DNA of 64,000 nucleotides from Orientallactaga sibirica (GCA_036365145.1 JAEOAD010000055.1:1116001-1180000); one strand, 5' to 3'. Counted from the first letter of the stretch, positions 31,519-41,340 are shown. The notes: generated by a model from the sequence alone, not told the origin. Translations and numbers: made by a program.

Positions 31519-31738
31519 GGAGGGGGATGGAAAGATGGCTTAGCAGTTAAGGCTTTTGGTAGCAAAGCCAAAGGACCCACCAGGTTCAATTCCCCAGTAC
31601 CCACACAAAACCAAATGCACAAGGTGGCGCATGCATCTGAAGTTCATTTGTAGTGCCTAGAGGCCCTGGCACACCCATTCTCTCTATTTGCCTCCTTCTC
31701 TCTCTCTCACTCTCTCTCTAATAAAAAAAAATTTTTTT
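31519..31738 (+). mobile_element. B2-like SINE
   Basis: Complete. Confidence 0.87.
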
Positions 31739-31749
31739 AAACTAGAGCT

Positions 31750-31918
31750 TTAACCAGGTGTGGTGGTACATGCCTTTAATCCCAGCATTCAGGAGGCAGA
31801 GGTAGGAGGCTCGCCATGAGTTTGAGGCCACCGTGAGACTACATAGTGAATTCCAAGTCAATCTGGGCTAGAGTAAGACCCTACCTTGAAAAAAAAAAAA
31901 AAAAAAAAAAAAAACCAA
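31750..31918 (+). mobile_element. B1 SINE
   Basis: Complete. Confidence 0.88.
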
Positions 31919-32099
31919 AGAAAATGCTTCCAATTCCACGGGTAAATCCAATCTCTCATCATTTCATCCATTTTGGAACAAATACATATTTACATATATG
32001 TGTGTGTGCATGTATATATTTTATATATACATATTCCAATTCTAAATGGGTATTTTTATGTGCTCAACTCTGAAAGCCAAGGAAAAATATTTTCTTTCT

Positions 32100-32310
32100 C
32101 CTAACATTTACTTATTTATCTGAGAGAGTGAGAAACAGAGAGAGGGAGAGAATGGGTGCACTAGAGCTTCTTGCCACTGCAAACAAATTCCAGATGCATG
32201 TGCCATGTTGTACGTCTGGCTTTACCTGGGTACTGGGGAATGAACCCAGAACTGGCAGGCTTTACAAGTAACCACCTTTAACTTTAACTGCTGAGCGATC
32301 TCCCCAGCCT
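32100..32310 (-). mobile_element. B2-like SINE, last before the SINE-free island
   Basis: Complete. Confidence 0.86.
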
Positions 32311-34412
32311 GAAAAATATGGTCTATTTTCTTTAGCTGAGCTCTGAAACTTTAACAAAAACAAAAAGAATTATTTTGATTCCCAATGGTGCCAATTTTAT
32401 CCTCTTTGAATCTCTCCCCATTTTCCTTCAGTCTGCACGCTAATCAACAGCCACTTCAAGTTTAACATATCATAGTTAATGCAATTAAGTCCAGAAAACT
32501 GTTTCCCTAAAGATGTTCCCTCCATTTACAATCCTCTTGACCCTCCATCATCAGCTTTCTATCACAAGAATGAGCTTATCTCTAAGCTTTAAATCAAATT
32601 TCTGATGAATAGATGGAGATATTGTTTCTGTAGTTAATGCAATTATACCTACGTCAACACCATCCCCCCAAATTAAAATGACTGTATATACTTCATTTAT
32701 CCATATCTGACAGAATTCTGATCACTTGAATTCCTCTAGAAGAAAATTCAATCTATAGAAATAGTTCAATTATTTTAAATCTTATCAAGCAATGTCAAAA
32801 GAGAATCAAATGAAAAACTCCATCAGTACCAAACCATCTCATCAATGAATATGTATGACATTTCCATATTTCCTGTCTTCTCTCTGTTTACATAAAGCAA
32901 TAGTGCCAAGACTCATCTCAGGATTATTAGCCTGCAATACAATGATGGGCCTAATTGCCTTGCAAACCAGGACACCAATAAATGGAGTCTTCAAGCAATC
33001 AATATTAAGTGGAGGGGGTGGGGGCTAATCTCTTTCTGCATACATGCACACTGCTTGCCTAGAAAATAAATTCAGTCTTCATATTTTTCAATATCGTTCA
33101 TCAGTTCTCCAGCAAGAATGTCCCCTTAACAATCTCAAGCTCATCAAAATCTATTTAAATCCTAATTCCATGACTGGTTTTAAATGAACGGCGGGGCGGA
33201 GGGTGGCAAAGACTGCATACAGGAAGATACCTATATCCCATTTTCATTTATATCCCAGTTTCATTTTCTTCCCTCTTTCATTTGGGAGTGGGTTTTCCCC
33301 TCAACTTTCTCTTTATGATAAACGAATAACAGAAGACATCCTTCCCTCCTCTTTAATTCTACCTGAAATGGAGCCCCTCTCAACTTTACCCCTTGGCTGC
33401 CTTTATTTCCAAGTGTTATCAATATAAAACAATTAAAAAGGTCAATCTGACAGCTTAAGATGTTCTCTAGGAGAATCGTTAATGTACCTTCTCTGTTCCC
33501 TGCAAAGTCCTTTCTAATGACCTTCTTCTAATGCCCCTCCCCAAAAACAGTGCCCGTCATCAAAGCTGTCCTAAACCTTAAACCTCTGGTGTTCCTTGGA
33601 GGACATCTCAATCCTTCCTCTCCAGAATAATGCAACCCATGGCTTCGCCACACTGCTCACTGCCCCTCTCCATTCTCCCTGTCCCATCCACCCACAAATC
33701 CAGGTGTCTGGTGCCTTACATTTTCCCTCTGCCACCTCACGACAGACAACTAGCTCATCAGACATGACTTCTTCAAAACTCCCTCTGCCACCCTGGCAGA
33801 GGGACATTTTCTTCAATACACCATCCCCCAGCCTTGCTCACCACCTGCCACTATTCTTCCAGTGAGTCCAGCCTAGCAGTCTTAGATGTCTCCAACCTAC
33901 ACCCAGGGACCCGCTTACTCCCCTCCAGAGACTCTAAGTTCACCCTAAATCCTTTCGCACTGTGCCCCACCCCAATTTCAATCATGGTCCCCCCCCATCC
34001 AGGGCCCAACTTCCAATTTGCCCTTTCTTGTCACCGTAGCCCTCTCACCGCAAATCTCATTCCTGCAAGCCCCTATTTCAACCTCCATCAGCCCAACCCC
34101 CAGGAAAATCCCAAATTCTCTCTCTCACTCCCAAACCCAAGCAATTTCCCTAAGTCTCCACAAATTCCACCATCCCCAGATGACAACCGCCCACCCCACC
34201 TTCCCAAGCCCAGGTCTCGCAGAGAACCCATGCCAAACCCCTCACCCCTCAGTCCCTACCCCATCCCTCCTTGATCGGCCTGCCCCCGCGCCCCCCACAC
34301 TGCCCTCCAAAGTCCATCCCAAATTCCACCTTCCTGAATTTGCAATTCCCCAGGGTCCTAACCCTCCGTCTACATCCCATCCTGCATTGAAATCATTCCC
34401 CTATGCCCCCCT
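32311..34412. other. SINE-free single-copy sequence flanking the promoter
   Basis: No B1, B2-like, L1 or LTR match was seen over 2.1 kb, in a window where such gaps are otherwise mostly under 1 kb. From about 33.9 kb the plus strand becomes extremely C-rich and purine-poor, grading into the CpG island. Open frames here are composition artefacts. This would be intronic for the proposed minus-strand gene. Confidence 0.7.
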
Positions 34413-34426
34413 CCACACACACACAT

Positions 34427-34466
<40 letters not shown>
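34413..34466. repeat. (CA)n microsatellite with a (CG) patch
   Basis: ACAC-type repeat interrupted by CGCGCGCG near 34433, at the edge of the C-rich flank of the CpG island. Confidence 0.85.
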
Positions 34467-34470
<4 letters not shown>

Positions 34471-34991
34471 GAGCTCGGACCCCCAAGCTGTCAAACCGCT
34501 CCAAGCCAACCCCAAATCACCACCTTCATTCAGTCCCCTCCCCCCCTCCTCCCCAAATTAAAAGACATCCCACTCCAGTCTCATCTTCCATCTCGCCCCG
34601 AGACCATCCCAAACGCCACCTCGGACACCCACCCACCTTCCCCACCATGCTCCCGTCTCCCGGGTCTGGTTAATGAACAAGTCATGTGTGCGTGTGTCCC
34701 CCACACCCGCCACCCCGTGCCCCGACCCCGCACGAGTCCCCCCCCTCCCCTTCACCCCACCCCCAGCCCGCGCTTGGACCAGTCCTGCCCCCCGCACCCA
34801 CCCCGCCGGCGCGCCGTGCCATCGCCACCTCAAGCCCCCTCCCCCAGGCGGCGCGGGGAGCCTCGTTCTCCCCGGGACCACCAGGCCGGCTCTCGAGACC
34901 AGCGCGCCGGGGCCTGGGGCGGCGGCGGGGGCGGCGGGGGTTGCCGGGGAGAGGAGGGTCCGCTCACCGGCGAGCTGCTGCAGACGAAAAC

Positions 34992-34994
<3 letters not shown>

Positions 34995-35021
<27 letters not shown>
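34995..35021. repeat. (CGG)n trinucleotide tract
   Basis: About nine uninterrupted CGG units, reading (GCC)n in the putative minus-strand 5'UTR. Confidence 0.9.
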
Positions 35022-35023
<2 letters not shown>

Positions 35024-35121
35024 CCCTTGTCTCCTCCGGAGGCTGCTCCAAGCGACGACGCGCTCCCTCGGTCCTTCGTCCGTGTCCAGTAGCGTGGCGG
35101 ATGGCGCGCGGGCACGGGAGC

Positions 35122-35157
35122 CTCCTCCTCCTCCTCCTCCTCCTCCTCCTCCTCCTC
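35122..35157. repeat. (CTC)n trinucleotide tract
   Basis: About twelve CTC units, purine (GGA)n on the minus strand. They give the Pro/Glu runs seen in spurious open frames here. Confidence 0.9.
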
Positions 35158-35347
35158 AGCTACTCGGCTCTGAATCCTCTGCAGTAGCCGCCGAGAAGCC
35201 CAACGGGTGGGGGGAGGGGACGCTCCGCTGCAGGCGAGAGAGGAGGAGGCGGGGGGAGGGAAGGAGGCAGGGGGCGGGGGAGGGAGGAGGAGGAGGAGCC
35301 TGCGCCGCGACGTCGCGACACGTCCCACCGCCTCTCGGCGTTCCGGA

Positions 35348-35372
35348 ACTACAACTCCCGGCATGCCCTGCG
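35348..35372 (+). promoter_or_regulatory. ZNF143/SBS-type site 1
   Basis: ACTACAACTCCCGGCATGCC followed by CTGCG closely fits the long ZNF143 (Staf) motif ACTACAnnTCCCAnnATGC. It sits at the edge of the GC core, between the putative minus-strand exon and the plus-strand donor. Confidence 0.75.
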
Positions 35373-35390
35373 CCCCCAGACGACGCGCTT

Positions 35391-35400
35391 GATGGTGAGG
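35391..35400 (+). other. Possible plus-strand splice donor (divergent transcript)
   Basis: GATG|GTGAGG, with GT at 35395, lies 23 bases downstream of ZNF143 site 1. It is a reasonable donor for a short divergent noncoding exon, but no acceptor or second exon can be named. Confidence 0.25.
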
Positions 35401-35621
35401 CGGGTGGGGGGGGGATGGGCGCCGCGCCCTCTCTGGTCGCACAATGGAATGAAGCGGATTGTCCACGGGCGGGGTTTTTGTGTGTGTGTGGACACAAAAG
35501 ACCACATAGGAGGAAAGTCGGGTCTTTGCACAGCTTCGTCATTGACTCCACCGCCAAGTGGCGGAGCTCGCAAGGTCTTCCCAACCTATGCAAACACCAA
35601 CCCGCCGAAACCACGCGAGGA

Positions 35622-35641
35622 ACTACGACTCCCAGCATGCC
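35622..35641 (+). promoter_or_regulatory. ZNF143/SBS-type site 2
   Basis: ACTACGACTCCCAGCATGCC is a second near-consensus copy, same orientation, about 274 bases from site 1. Confidence 0.75.
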
Positions 35642-35720
35642 CCACGGCCTCGTCTCCTCTTCCTTCCTGACCCTTCTCCGACCGACCCGGTACGACAGTT
35701 CCCAACCAGTGTGGTCCTTA

Positions 35721-35742
35721 CGAAATGCTGGGACGTGCAGTT
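35721..35742 (-). promoter_or_regulatory. ZNF143/SBS-type site 3, inverted and weaker
   Basis: The minus strand reads AACTGCACGTCCCAGCATTT, which keeps the TCCCAGCAT core and the ACTGCA half. It faces the other two sites. Confidence 0.5.
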
Positions 35743-35755
35743 CTTGGTCTTTCCT

Positions 35756-36284
35756 CCATGTTAAGAAAAAGAAGTGGAAGAGAGGGGAAAGGGGAAGGAC
35801 TCTTTGCAGCCCACCCAGCATGGACCCACCTGTAAATGGTCCGTGGGCTAGACCACCTGTAATTCTGTTCTCCCTTCGCCATCTCCGTTACCACTGTCTC
35901 TCCAGAGCTAATGCGTCAGCTGCCGCACTGATTCCCCTGCAAATTTGAGGATGAGTCTGCAACTTGAATGCAAATGTAAAAAGGGCACGTATTTACATTT
36001 ACTGCTCCATGACGCGTGAGAATTTAACTTGAAAAGATGATGGAGTAATTTAGAAAGCGATGCCCAAGGTCGTTATATGAGGTTGCTGAACATGGGGTGG
36101 GGGGTGTAGATATCCAATAGGTACTAATTAAATAAAGTGTGATACTTGCGTAGAATGTAGTGCTAAGCAGCCACTTAAAATAATGATAAAGATCTATTGG
36201 CATGAAAGGCTATACACAATTTCCTCCCCGGGGAAAATTTGATTATAGAACAGCATGTTTGAACAGGTTCAAATTCACGTGAAG
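35756..36284. other. Single-copy sequence right of the promoter
   Basis: GC content falls quickly after 35.8 kb. No gene, exon or repeat was recognised before the first SINE at 36285. Confidence 0.6.
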
Positions 36285-36471
36285 TTTGAGACAGGAGAGA
36301 GAAAGAGAGAGAGAGAGAAATAGGCATACCAGGGCTTCGTACCACTGCAAACGAATTCCAGTAGCATGTGCCACTTTGTGCATCTGGCTTTATGTGGGTA
36401 CTGGGGAATCAAACCCAGGCCATCAGGCTTTACAAGCAAGCACCCTTAACTGCCAAACCATCTCTTCAGCC
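36285..36471 (-). mobile_element. B2-like SINE, first right of the island
   Basis: Complete body; AATA tail lost. Confidence 0.86.
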
Positions 36472-36550
36472 TTTATTTTTTGAGACAGAGTATTATGGTC
36501 TGTAGGCCAACCGTAAACTCACTGTTTAGCCATGGATGATCTTGAACTTT
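36472..36550 (-). mobile_element. B1 SINE fragment
   Basis: TTTTTTGAGACAGAG, CTGTAGGCCAACC, AACTCACTG. Confidence 0.55.
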
Positions 36551-36713
36551 TATTTATTTATTTATTTGTTTGTTTTTTGGGGTAGGGTTTCACTCTAGCC
36601 CAGGCTGACCTGGAATTGACTCTGTAGTCTCAGGGTGGCCTTGAACTCACACCAATCCTCCTACCTCAGCCTTCCAAGTGCTGGGATGAAAGGCATGCAC
36701 CACCATGCCCAGC
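36551..36713 (-). mobile_element. B1 SINE
   Basis: Complete with (TTTA)n. Confidence 0.88.
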
Positions 36714-36715
36714 CT

Positions 36716-36931
36716 CTTTATTTTATTTTTTTTTTATTTTTTTGTTTATTTATTTGAGAGCAACAGAGAGAGAAAGAGAGAATGGGCACACCAGGGCCTC
36801 CAGCCACTGCAAACGATGCATGTGCCACCTTGTGCATCTGACTTACCTGGGTACTGGGAAATCGAGCCTCGAACCTGGGTCCTGAGGCTTCACAGGCAAG
36901 TGCTTAACCACTAAGCCATCTCTCCAGACCC
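36716..36931 (-). mobile_element. B2-like SINE
   Basis: Complete. Confidence 0.88.
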
Positions 36932-36932
36932 C

Positions 36933-37100
36933 TCTTTTTTTTTTTTTTTTTTTTTTGGTTTTGCGAGGTAGGGTCTCACTCTGGCCCAGGCTGACCTGGA
37001 ATTAACTATGTAGTCTCAGGGTGGCCTTGAACTCACGGCGATCCCCCTACCTCTGCCTCCTGAGTGCTGGGATTAAAGGCGTGCTCCACCATGCCCAGCT
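36933..37100 (-). mobile_element. B1 SINE
   Basis: Complete. Confidence 0.9.
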
Positions 37101-37101
37101 C

Positions 37102-37246
37102 CCTCTTTTATTTTTTAATATTTTTATTTATTTACTTGAGAGAGAAAAAGTAAGTATGGGTATGCCAGGCCCTTTCACTGCTGCAAATGAACTCCAGATA
37201 CATGTATCACTTTGTGCATCTGGTTTTAGGTGGGTACTGAGGAATC
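37102..37246 (-). mobile_element. B2-like SINE, head missing
   Basis: Stops at TACTGAGGAATC. Confidence 0.8.
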
Positions 37247-37769
37247 CTACCGTGGGCCAGCAGTTCAAGGCTAACCAGGGTTTCTTTGCAAAATCCAGCC
37301 AGGCAGGTCTATTTGTAAGATATTAGAGCTCCACCACCAGCACCTAGTTCACTAGAGAAATGCAGGTTCACAGAAGAAAGCCCAGGTTGCCTAGCTCAAA
37401 GGATAACTTAGTTCACAGTCCGGCTGCAGACTGTCTCTGACTTCACCCCCGCCCACTCTGGTTACATTACTGTCCCTTAGGACACTCTATCCCCACATAT
37501 ATCAGGAACAGTCCTTTTCAAACTATCTGTCTCCTTGTTTTCATCCTCTTTTCCCAGGCTTAAAGTCCCTGCCCCTCAGTTCCCTATGACAACTGTGTGA
37601 CAAGCAAGTGCCCTCCTCTTAGTAGTTCATGAACCATGACTCTTTTCTTTCTATCTCTTTTCTTCCTCCTTATATCGCTTTTCATAATGGCAGAGAGTAG
37701 AAGCTGGGTACTCAAAATCAGAGGAATTCTGAGCTACCTGGGAAAACTTACCCTGAGTTGGGGGAACAG
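37247..37769. other. Single-copy sequence
   Basis: Mixed composition. No gene or repeat recognised. Confidence 0.5.
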
Positions 37770-37950
37770 AGAGGTATGAGAAAGCTTACTAGACTAGGAA
37801 TCTGGGATCAGATCCTAAACTAGATAGGCCTCACTAAGAGCATGAGGGGTGGCCTTCAGTAAGTCCCTTAACTTTGCTGAAACTCAGTTCAGAAATGGCT
37901 TCTACCCTACCATCTGTGAGGACTGTGAGGGCAATCCAATTAGACCTTGC
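37770..37950 (+). mobile_element. MIR
   Basis: GACTAGGAATCTGGGATCAGATCC, AAGTCCCTTAACTTTGCTGAAACTCAG and ACCATCTGTGAGGACTGTGAGG. Confidence 0.5.
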
Positions 37951-37986
37951 ACATGAAGGGGATATATATATATATGTGTGTGTGTG

Positions 37987-38134
37987 TTTTTCAAGGTAGG
38001 GTCTCACTCTGACCCAAGCTGAAGCTGACCTGGAATTAACTATGTGGTCTCAGGGTGGCCTTGAACTCACAGCAATCCTCCTACCTCTGCCTCCCAAGTG
38101 CTGGGATTAAAGGCATGTACCACCATACCCGGCT
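37987..38134 (-). mobile_element. B1 SINE
   Basis: Complete, with a GCTGAAGCTGAC stutter; flanked by TA/TG dinucleotide runs. Confidence 0.87.
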
Positions 38135-38149
38135 TATATATATATATAT

Positions 38150-38339
38150 ATTTTAATTTATTTATTTGAGAGATCGAGAGAAAGAGAATGAGCATGCCAG
38201 GGCCTCCAACCACTGCAAATGAACTCCATACGCATGTGCCACCTTGTGCATCTGGCTTACGTGGGTCCTGGGGAATCAAACCAAGGTCCTTTGGCTTTGC
38301 AGGCAAATTCCTTAACCACTAAGCCATCTCTTCAGCCCC
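38150..38339 (-). mobile_element. B2-like SINE
   Basis: Complete. Confidence 0.88.
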
Positions 38340-38348
38340 TGTATTTTT

Positions 38349-38397
38349 CGTTTGTTTGTTTGTTTGTTTGTTTGTTTGTTTGTTTGTTTGTTTGTTT
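38349..38397. repeat. (TTTG)n microsatellite
   Basis: About 11 units next to the LTR. Confidence 0.92.
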
Positions 38398-38740
38398 TGT
38401 AGTCAGGTTCACATTGCTGGCAGAAAACACCTGACCAAGAGAAGCTTGGGGGAGGGCTTTATTTTGGCTTACAGACTTGAGGGGAAGCTCCACATGGCAG
38501 GGGAAAACAATGCCGTGAGCAGGGGCTGGACATCACCTCCTGGCCAAAATCAGATGGACAACAGCAACAGGAGAGTATACCAAACACTGGCAAGAGGAAG
38601 CTGGTTATAACACCCATAAACTCACCCTCAACAATACACTGCCTCCAGTAGGCTTTAATTTCCACCAGATTGCCATCAGCTGGGGACCTAGCATTCAGAC
38701 CACCTAAGTTTATGCAGAACACCAGAATCAAACCCCCACA
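38398..38740 (-). mobile_element. Solo LTR, MaLR (ORR1/MT-like)
   Basis: Reads TGTAGTCAGGTTCAC to AACCCCCACA on the plus strand, the reverse of a TG...CA LTR similar to 30362-30708. It sits between a (TTTG)n tract and a minus-strand SINE. Confidence 0.8.
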
Positions 38741-38907
38741 ATTTATTTATTTATTTGAGAGAGAGAGAGGCAAATAGAGAATGAGTGGGCCAGGGCCTCT
38801 AACTACTGCAAACAAACTCCAGATGCATGCACCACCTTGTGCATCTGGCTTACGTGGGTAATAGGGAGTCGATTAGGTTTCACAAGCTAAGCCATCTCTC
38901 TAGCCCA
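38741..38907 (-). mobile_element. B2-like SINE
   Basis: Part of the head is deleted (GTCGATTAGGTTTCACAAGC). Confidence 0.83.
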
Positions 38908-38925
38908 TGAAAGTGTTGTGAAGAG

Positions 38926-39075
38926 GCCAGGCATGGTGGCACACGCCTTTAATCCCAGCAGCTGGGAGGCAGAGGTAGGAGGATCACTGTGAGTTTGAGG
39001 CCACCCTGAGACTACATAGTGAATTCTAGGTCAGCCTGGGCTTGGCGTAAGACCCTACTTCAGGGGGGAAAAAAT
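38926..39075 (+). mobile_element. B1 SINE
   Basis: Complete. Confidence 0.87.
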
Positions 39076-39100
39076 TATATATATATAATGTCCCTTTCTA

Positions 39101-39270
39101 GACCAGGCATGGTGGCACATGCTTTTAATCATAGCACATGGGAGGCAGAGGTAGGAGGATTGCTGTGAGTTTGAGGCCACCCTGAAATTACATTGTGAAT
39201 TCCAGGTCAGCCTGGGCTAGAGTGAGATCTTACCTCAAAAAAAAACCAAAAAAAAAAAAAAAAAAAAAGA
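39101..39270 (+). mobile_element. B1 SINE
   Basis: Complete. Confidence 0.87.
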
Positions 39271-39324
39271 TATATCCCTTTCTCTGATTATAACAATTTG
39301 GGGGGGGATGATATATTCTTTTCT

Positions 39325-39447
39325 CAAGTACTGGGTGTGGTGGGACAGGTTTGTAATCTCAGCACTCAGGAGACTATAGCAGGAGAACTGAGTTCACCAT
39401 CAGCCTTTGCTACATAGGGAGACCTTGACTCAAAAGAAGAAAAAAAA
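39325..39447 (+). mobile_element. Old B1 SINE
   Basis: GTACTGGGTGTGGTGGGACAG head. Confidence 0.6.
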
Positions 39448-39448
39448 A

Positions 39449-39602
39449 AGCCCGGCATGGTGGCGTGCGCCTTTAATCCCAGCACTTGGGAGGCAGAGGT
39501 AGGAGGATCGCCATGAGTTTGAGGCCACCCTGAGACTACATAATGAATTCCAGGTCAGCCTGAGCTAGAGCAAGACCCTACCTCAAAAAACCAAAAGAAG
39601 AA
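39449..39602 (+). mobile_element. B1 SINE
   Basis: Complete. Confidence 0.9.
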
Positions 39603-39634
39603 GGAGAAGAAACACCTTTAAAACAAGCCAGGAC

Positions 39635-39857
39635 TAGGGATAGAGAGATGGTTTAGTGGTGAAGACGCTTCCCTGTGAAACCTAAGGACTCATGTTCAAC
39701 TCCCCATGTCCCAGTAAGCCAGACACACAGTAATGCAAGTGCGCAAGGTCATTCATGCACACAAGGGAGCACATGCCTCTGGAGATTGATTGCAGTGGCT
39801 GGAGGTCCTGACATGCCAATTCTCTCTCTCTTTCTCTCTCACTCTCACATAAAAAAG
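39635..39857 (+). mobile_element. B2-like SINE, long variant M
   Basis: Contains GCGCAAGGTCATTCATGC and CACAAGGGAGCACATGC. Confidence 0.83.
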
Positions 39858-39924
39858 AAAGGCAGTCTATTGGGCTTGCAAAAGAAAGGAAGAAAGGAAG
39901 AAAAAGAAAAAGAAGAGAAAGAAA

Positions 39925-40026
39925 GCAAGCAGAGGCAAGAGGCTCACAAGTTCAAAGCCAGTCTTGGCTACATAGTAAGTTCATGGCCAGCCTAGGCTAC
40001 AGGGAACCTGCCTCAAAAAAGAAAGA
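39925..40026 (+). mobile_element. Old B1 fragment
   Basis: GCAGAGGCAAGAGGCTCAC, AGCCAGTCTTGGCTACATAG. Confidence 0.5.
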
Positions 40027-40028
40027 GA

Positions 40029-40250
40029 GGGCTGGAGTGATGGCTTAGCAGTTAAGGTGCATGCCTGTAAAGCCTAAGGACCCAGGTTCAATTCTCCAGG
40101 TCCCATGTAAGCCAGATGCACATGGTGGCGCATGCGTCTGGAGTTCGTTTGCAGTGGCTAGAGGCCCTGGCGCGCCCATTCTCACTCACTGTCTCTCTCT
40201 CTCCCTCTCTCTGTCTCTAATAAACAAACAAATAAAATAAATCTTTTTTT
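40029..40250 (+). mobile_element. B2-like SINE
   Basis: Complete. Confidence 0.88.
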
Positions 40251-40313
40251 AAAAAAAAAGAAAAGAAAGAAGAAGGAAGGAAGAAAGGAAGGGAGGGAGG
40301 GAGGGAAGGAAAC

Positions 40314-40440
40314 ATCCCAGCACTAGGGAGGCAGAGGTAGGAGAATCAGGTGAGTTTGAGGCCAGCCTGGAACTAGAGTGAGTTATAGGACAGCCTAAAA
40401 TAGAGTGAGACCCTACCTCAAAAAACTAAAAAAAAAAAGA
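40314..40440 (+). mobile_element. B1 SINE, 5'-truncated
   Basis: Starts ATCCCAGCACTAGGG, tail becomes (GAAA)n. Confidence 0.82.
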
Positions 40441-40441
40441 A

Positions 40442-40474
<33 letters not shown>

Positions 40475-40488
40475 AGAAAGAAAGAAAT
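40441..40488. repeat. (GAAA)n microsatellite
   Basis: Grown from the preceding B1 tail. Confidence 0.9.
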
Positions 40489-40520
40489 GTTCTTTACCAC
40501 TTTTACTTTATAAAAAAGAT

Positions 40521-40905
40521 TTAGGCTCCTCTCTGTGGTCTGGCTCAGGTCATGGCAACATGGCCAAACGCACCAAGAAGGTCAGCATCGTCGTAAGTAC
40601 GGGACCCAGTATGGTGCCTCCCTTGGCAAGATAGTGAAGAAGATTGAAATCAGCCAGCACTCCAAGTACACTTGCTCCTTCTGTGGCAAAACCAAGGTGA
40701 AGCGACAGGCAGTGCACATCTGGCACTGCAGTTCCTGCATGAAAACGGTGGCTGGCAGGGCCTGGACCTGCAACACGACTTCTGCTGTCACAGTCAAGTC
40801 TGCCATCAGAAGACTGAAGGAACTGAAGGACCAGTAGAAGCCCTATCATTTGAGACATCCCTAGCCTGCAATAAATGGGTTAATTTATGTAACAAAATCA
40901 ACTTG
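40521..40905 (+). pseudogene. RPL37A: Processed pseudogene of ribosomal protein L37a (eL43), copy 1
   Basis: The first 11 codons from ATG at 40560 (Met-Ala-Lys-Arg-Thr-Lys-Lys-Val) match L37a. One G is missing from the following GGT codon near 40594, shifting the frame. The rest, to TAG at 40837, is clear L37a in a second frame, including the zinc-ribbon CSFC and HCSSC pairs and the LKELKDQ end. Exons are joined without introns. Recognisable 5'UTR and 3'UTR with AATAAA (about 40871) are present, so it is a retrocopy. The long poly(A) and clear target-site repeats are not evident. Not expected to make functional protein. Confidence 0.93.
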
Positions 40906-40992
40906 TCTGTTATTAGTTATAATAGACATCTTGCTATGTATTCTGTCCCTATTGCACTTTCCAAAGTGGTTTTGTTGCAGGGGTGTGTGTGG

Positions 40993-41100
40993 TCCAAATT
41001 CCCCGTGTAGCTGAGGCTGACCTTGAACCCCTGATCCTCTTCTCTTAGCCTTCCAAGTTGCCGGTAGCTGGTGTTACAGGAGTGTAGCATCATGCCAGGT
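40993..41100 (-). mobile_element. Old B1 SINE (unit 1)
   Basis: GTAGCTGAGGCTGACCTTGAACCCC in reverse; no T-run. Directly follows the pseudogene. Confidence 0.6.
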
Positions 41101-41193
41101 TTAGATTTTAGTTTGTTAAAAATGTATTTCCGAAAAAGTTGTAGACATTGAAGCAGACCATTGTGTACATGAGCTTCTCTTAGTGTGTTTTTA

Positions 41194-41340
41194 TATTTTT
41201 TTCGAGGTAGGATCGCACTGTAGCCCAGGCTGACCTGGAATTCACTCTGTATTCTCCATGGTGGCCTCAAACTCAGGGTGATCCACCTACCCCTGCCTCC
41301 CAAGTGCTGGGATTAAAGGCGTGCACCACCACCCCCGGCT
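41194..41340 (-). mobile_element. B1 SINE (unit 1)
   Basis: Complete. Confidence 0.88.

Larger units (their letters stand above)
34978..35345 (-). other. Putative noncoding first exon (5'UTR) of an unidentified minus-strand gene
   Basis: Read on the minus strand, this stretch runs from just below the 35348 ZNF143 site, through a purine (GGA)n tract and a (GCC)n tract, to a good donor CG|GTGAGCG (GT at 34977-34976). No ATG occurs on the minus strand between 35345 and the donor, as expected of an untranslated exon 1 with the start codon in a later exon. Upstream start and exact TSS are not visible. The downstream intron would begin at 34977 and run out of the window leftwards. Gene identity is unknown; a plus-strand reading cannot be excluded. 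Confidence 0.45.
34590..35755. promoter_or_regulatory. CpG-island promoter, probably bidirectional
   Basis: This is the only strongly GC- and CpG-rich stretch in the window. It holds Sp1-like GGGGCGGGG (about 35272), the CRE-like palindrome GCGACGTCGC (about 35307), three ZNF143/SBS-like sites, a (CGG)n run and a (CTC)n run. It lies in the middle of a roughly 4-kb zone with no SINEs. A splice-donor-like CG|GTGAGCG reads leftwards on the minus strand at 34977 and ATG|GTGAGG reads rightwards at 35395, so transcription both ways is plausible. TATA-less CpG islands with ZNF143 sites are typical of housekeeping promoters. The target gene is not recognised. Confidence 0.85.

Noticed and set aside
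33203..33865. Small open frames in the SINE-free flank
   Set aside because: Short, no domain, no splice context or initiation support; pyrimidine-rich composition explains the lack of stops.
34018..35187. 389-residue plus-strand open frame
   Set aside because: Composition-driven Pro/Ser/Thr/His sequence crossing a CA microsatellite and the CGG tract; no domain.
34558..35505. 315-residue minus-strand open frame
   Set aside because: Glu and Ala runs come from the trinucleotide tracts, and the frame crosses the putative splice donor at 34977. The region fits a noncoding exon better.
34686..35948. 420-residue plus-strand open frame in the CpG island
   Set aside because: Arg/Pro/Gly-rich low complexity with Pro and Arg runs made by the CTC and CGG tracts. 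Several frames on both strands stay open because GC-rich DNA lacks stops. No recognisable domain.
40550..40858. Minus-strand and alternate-frame open frames over the RPL37A copies
   Set aside because: Shadows of the retropseudogene; only the plus-strand L37a frame has homology.
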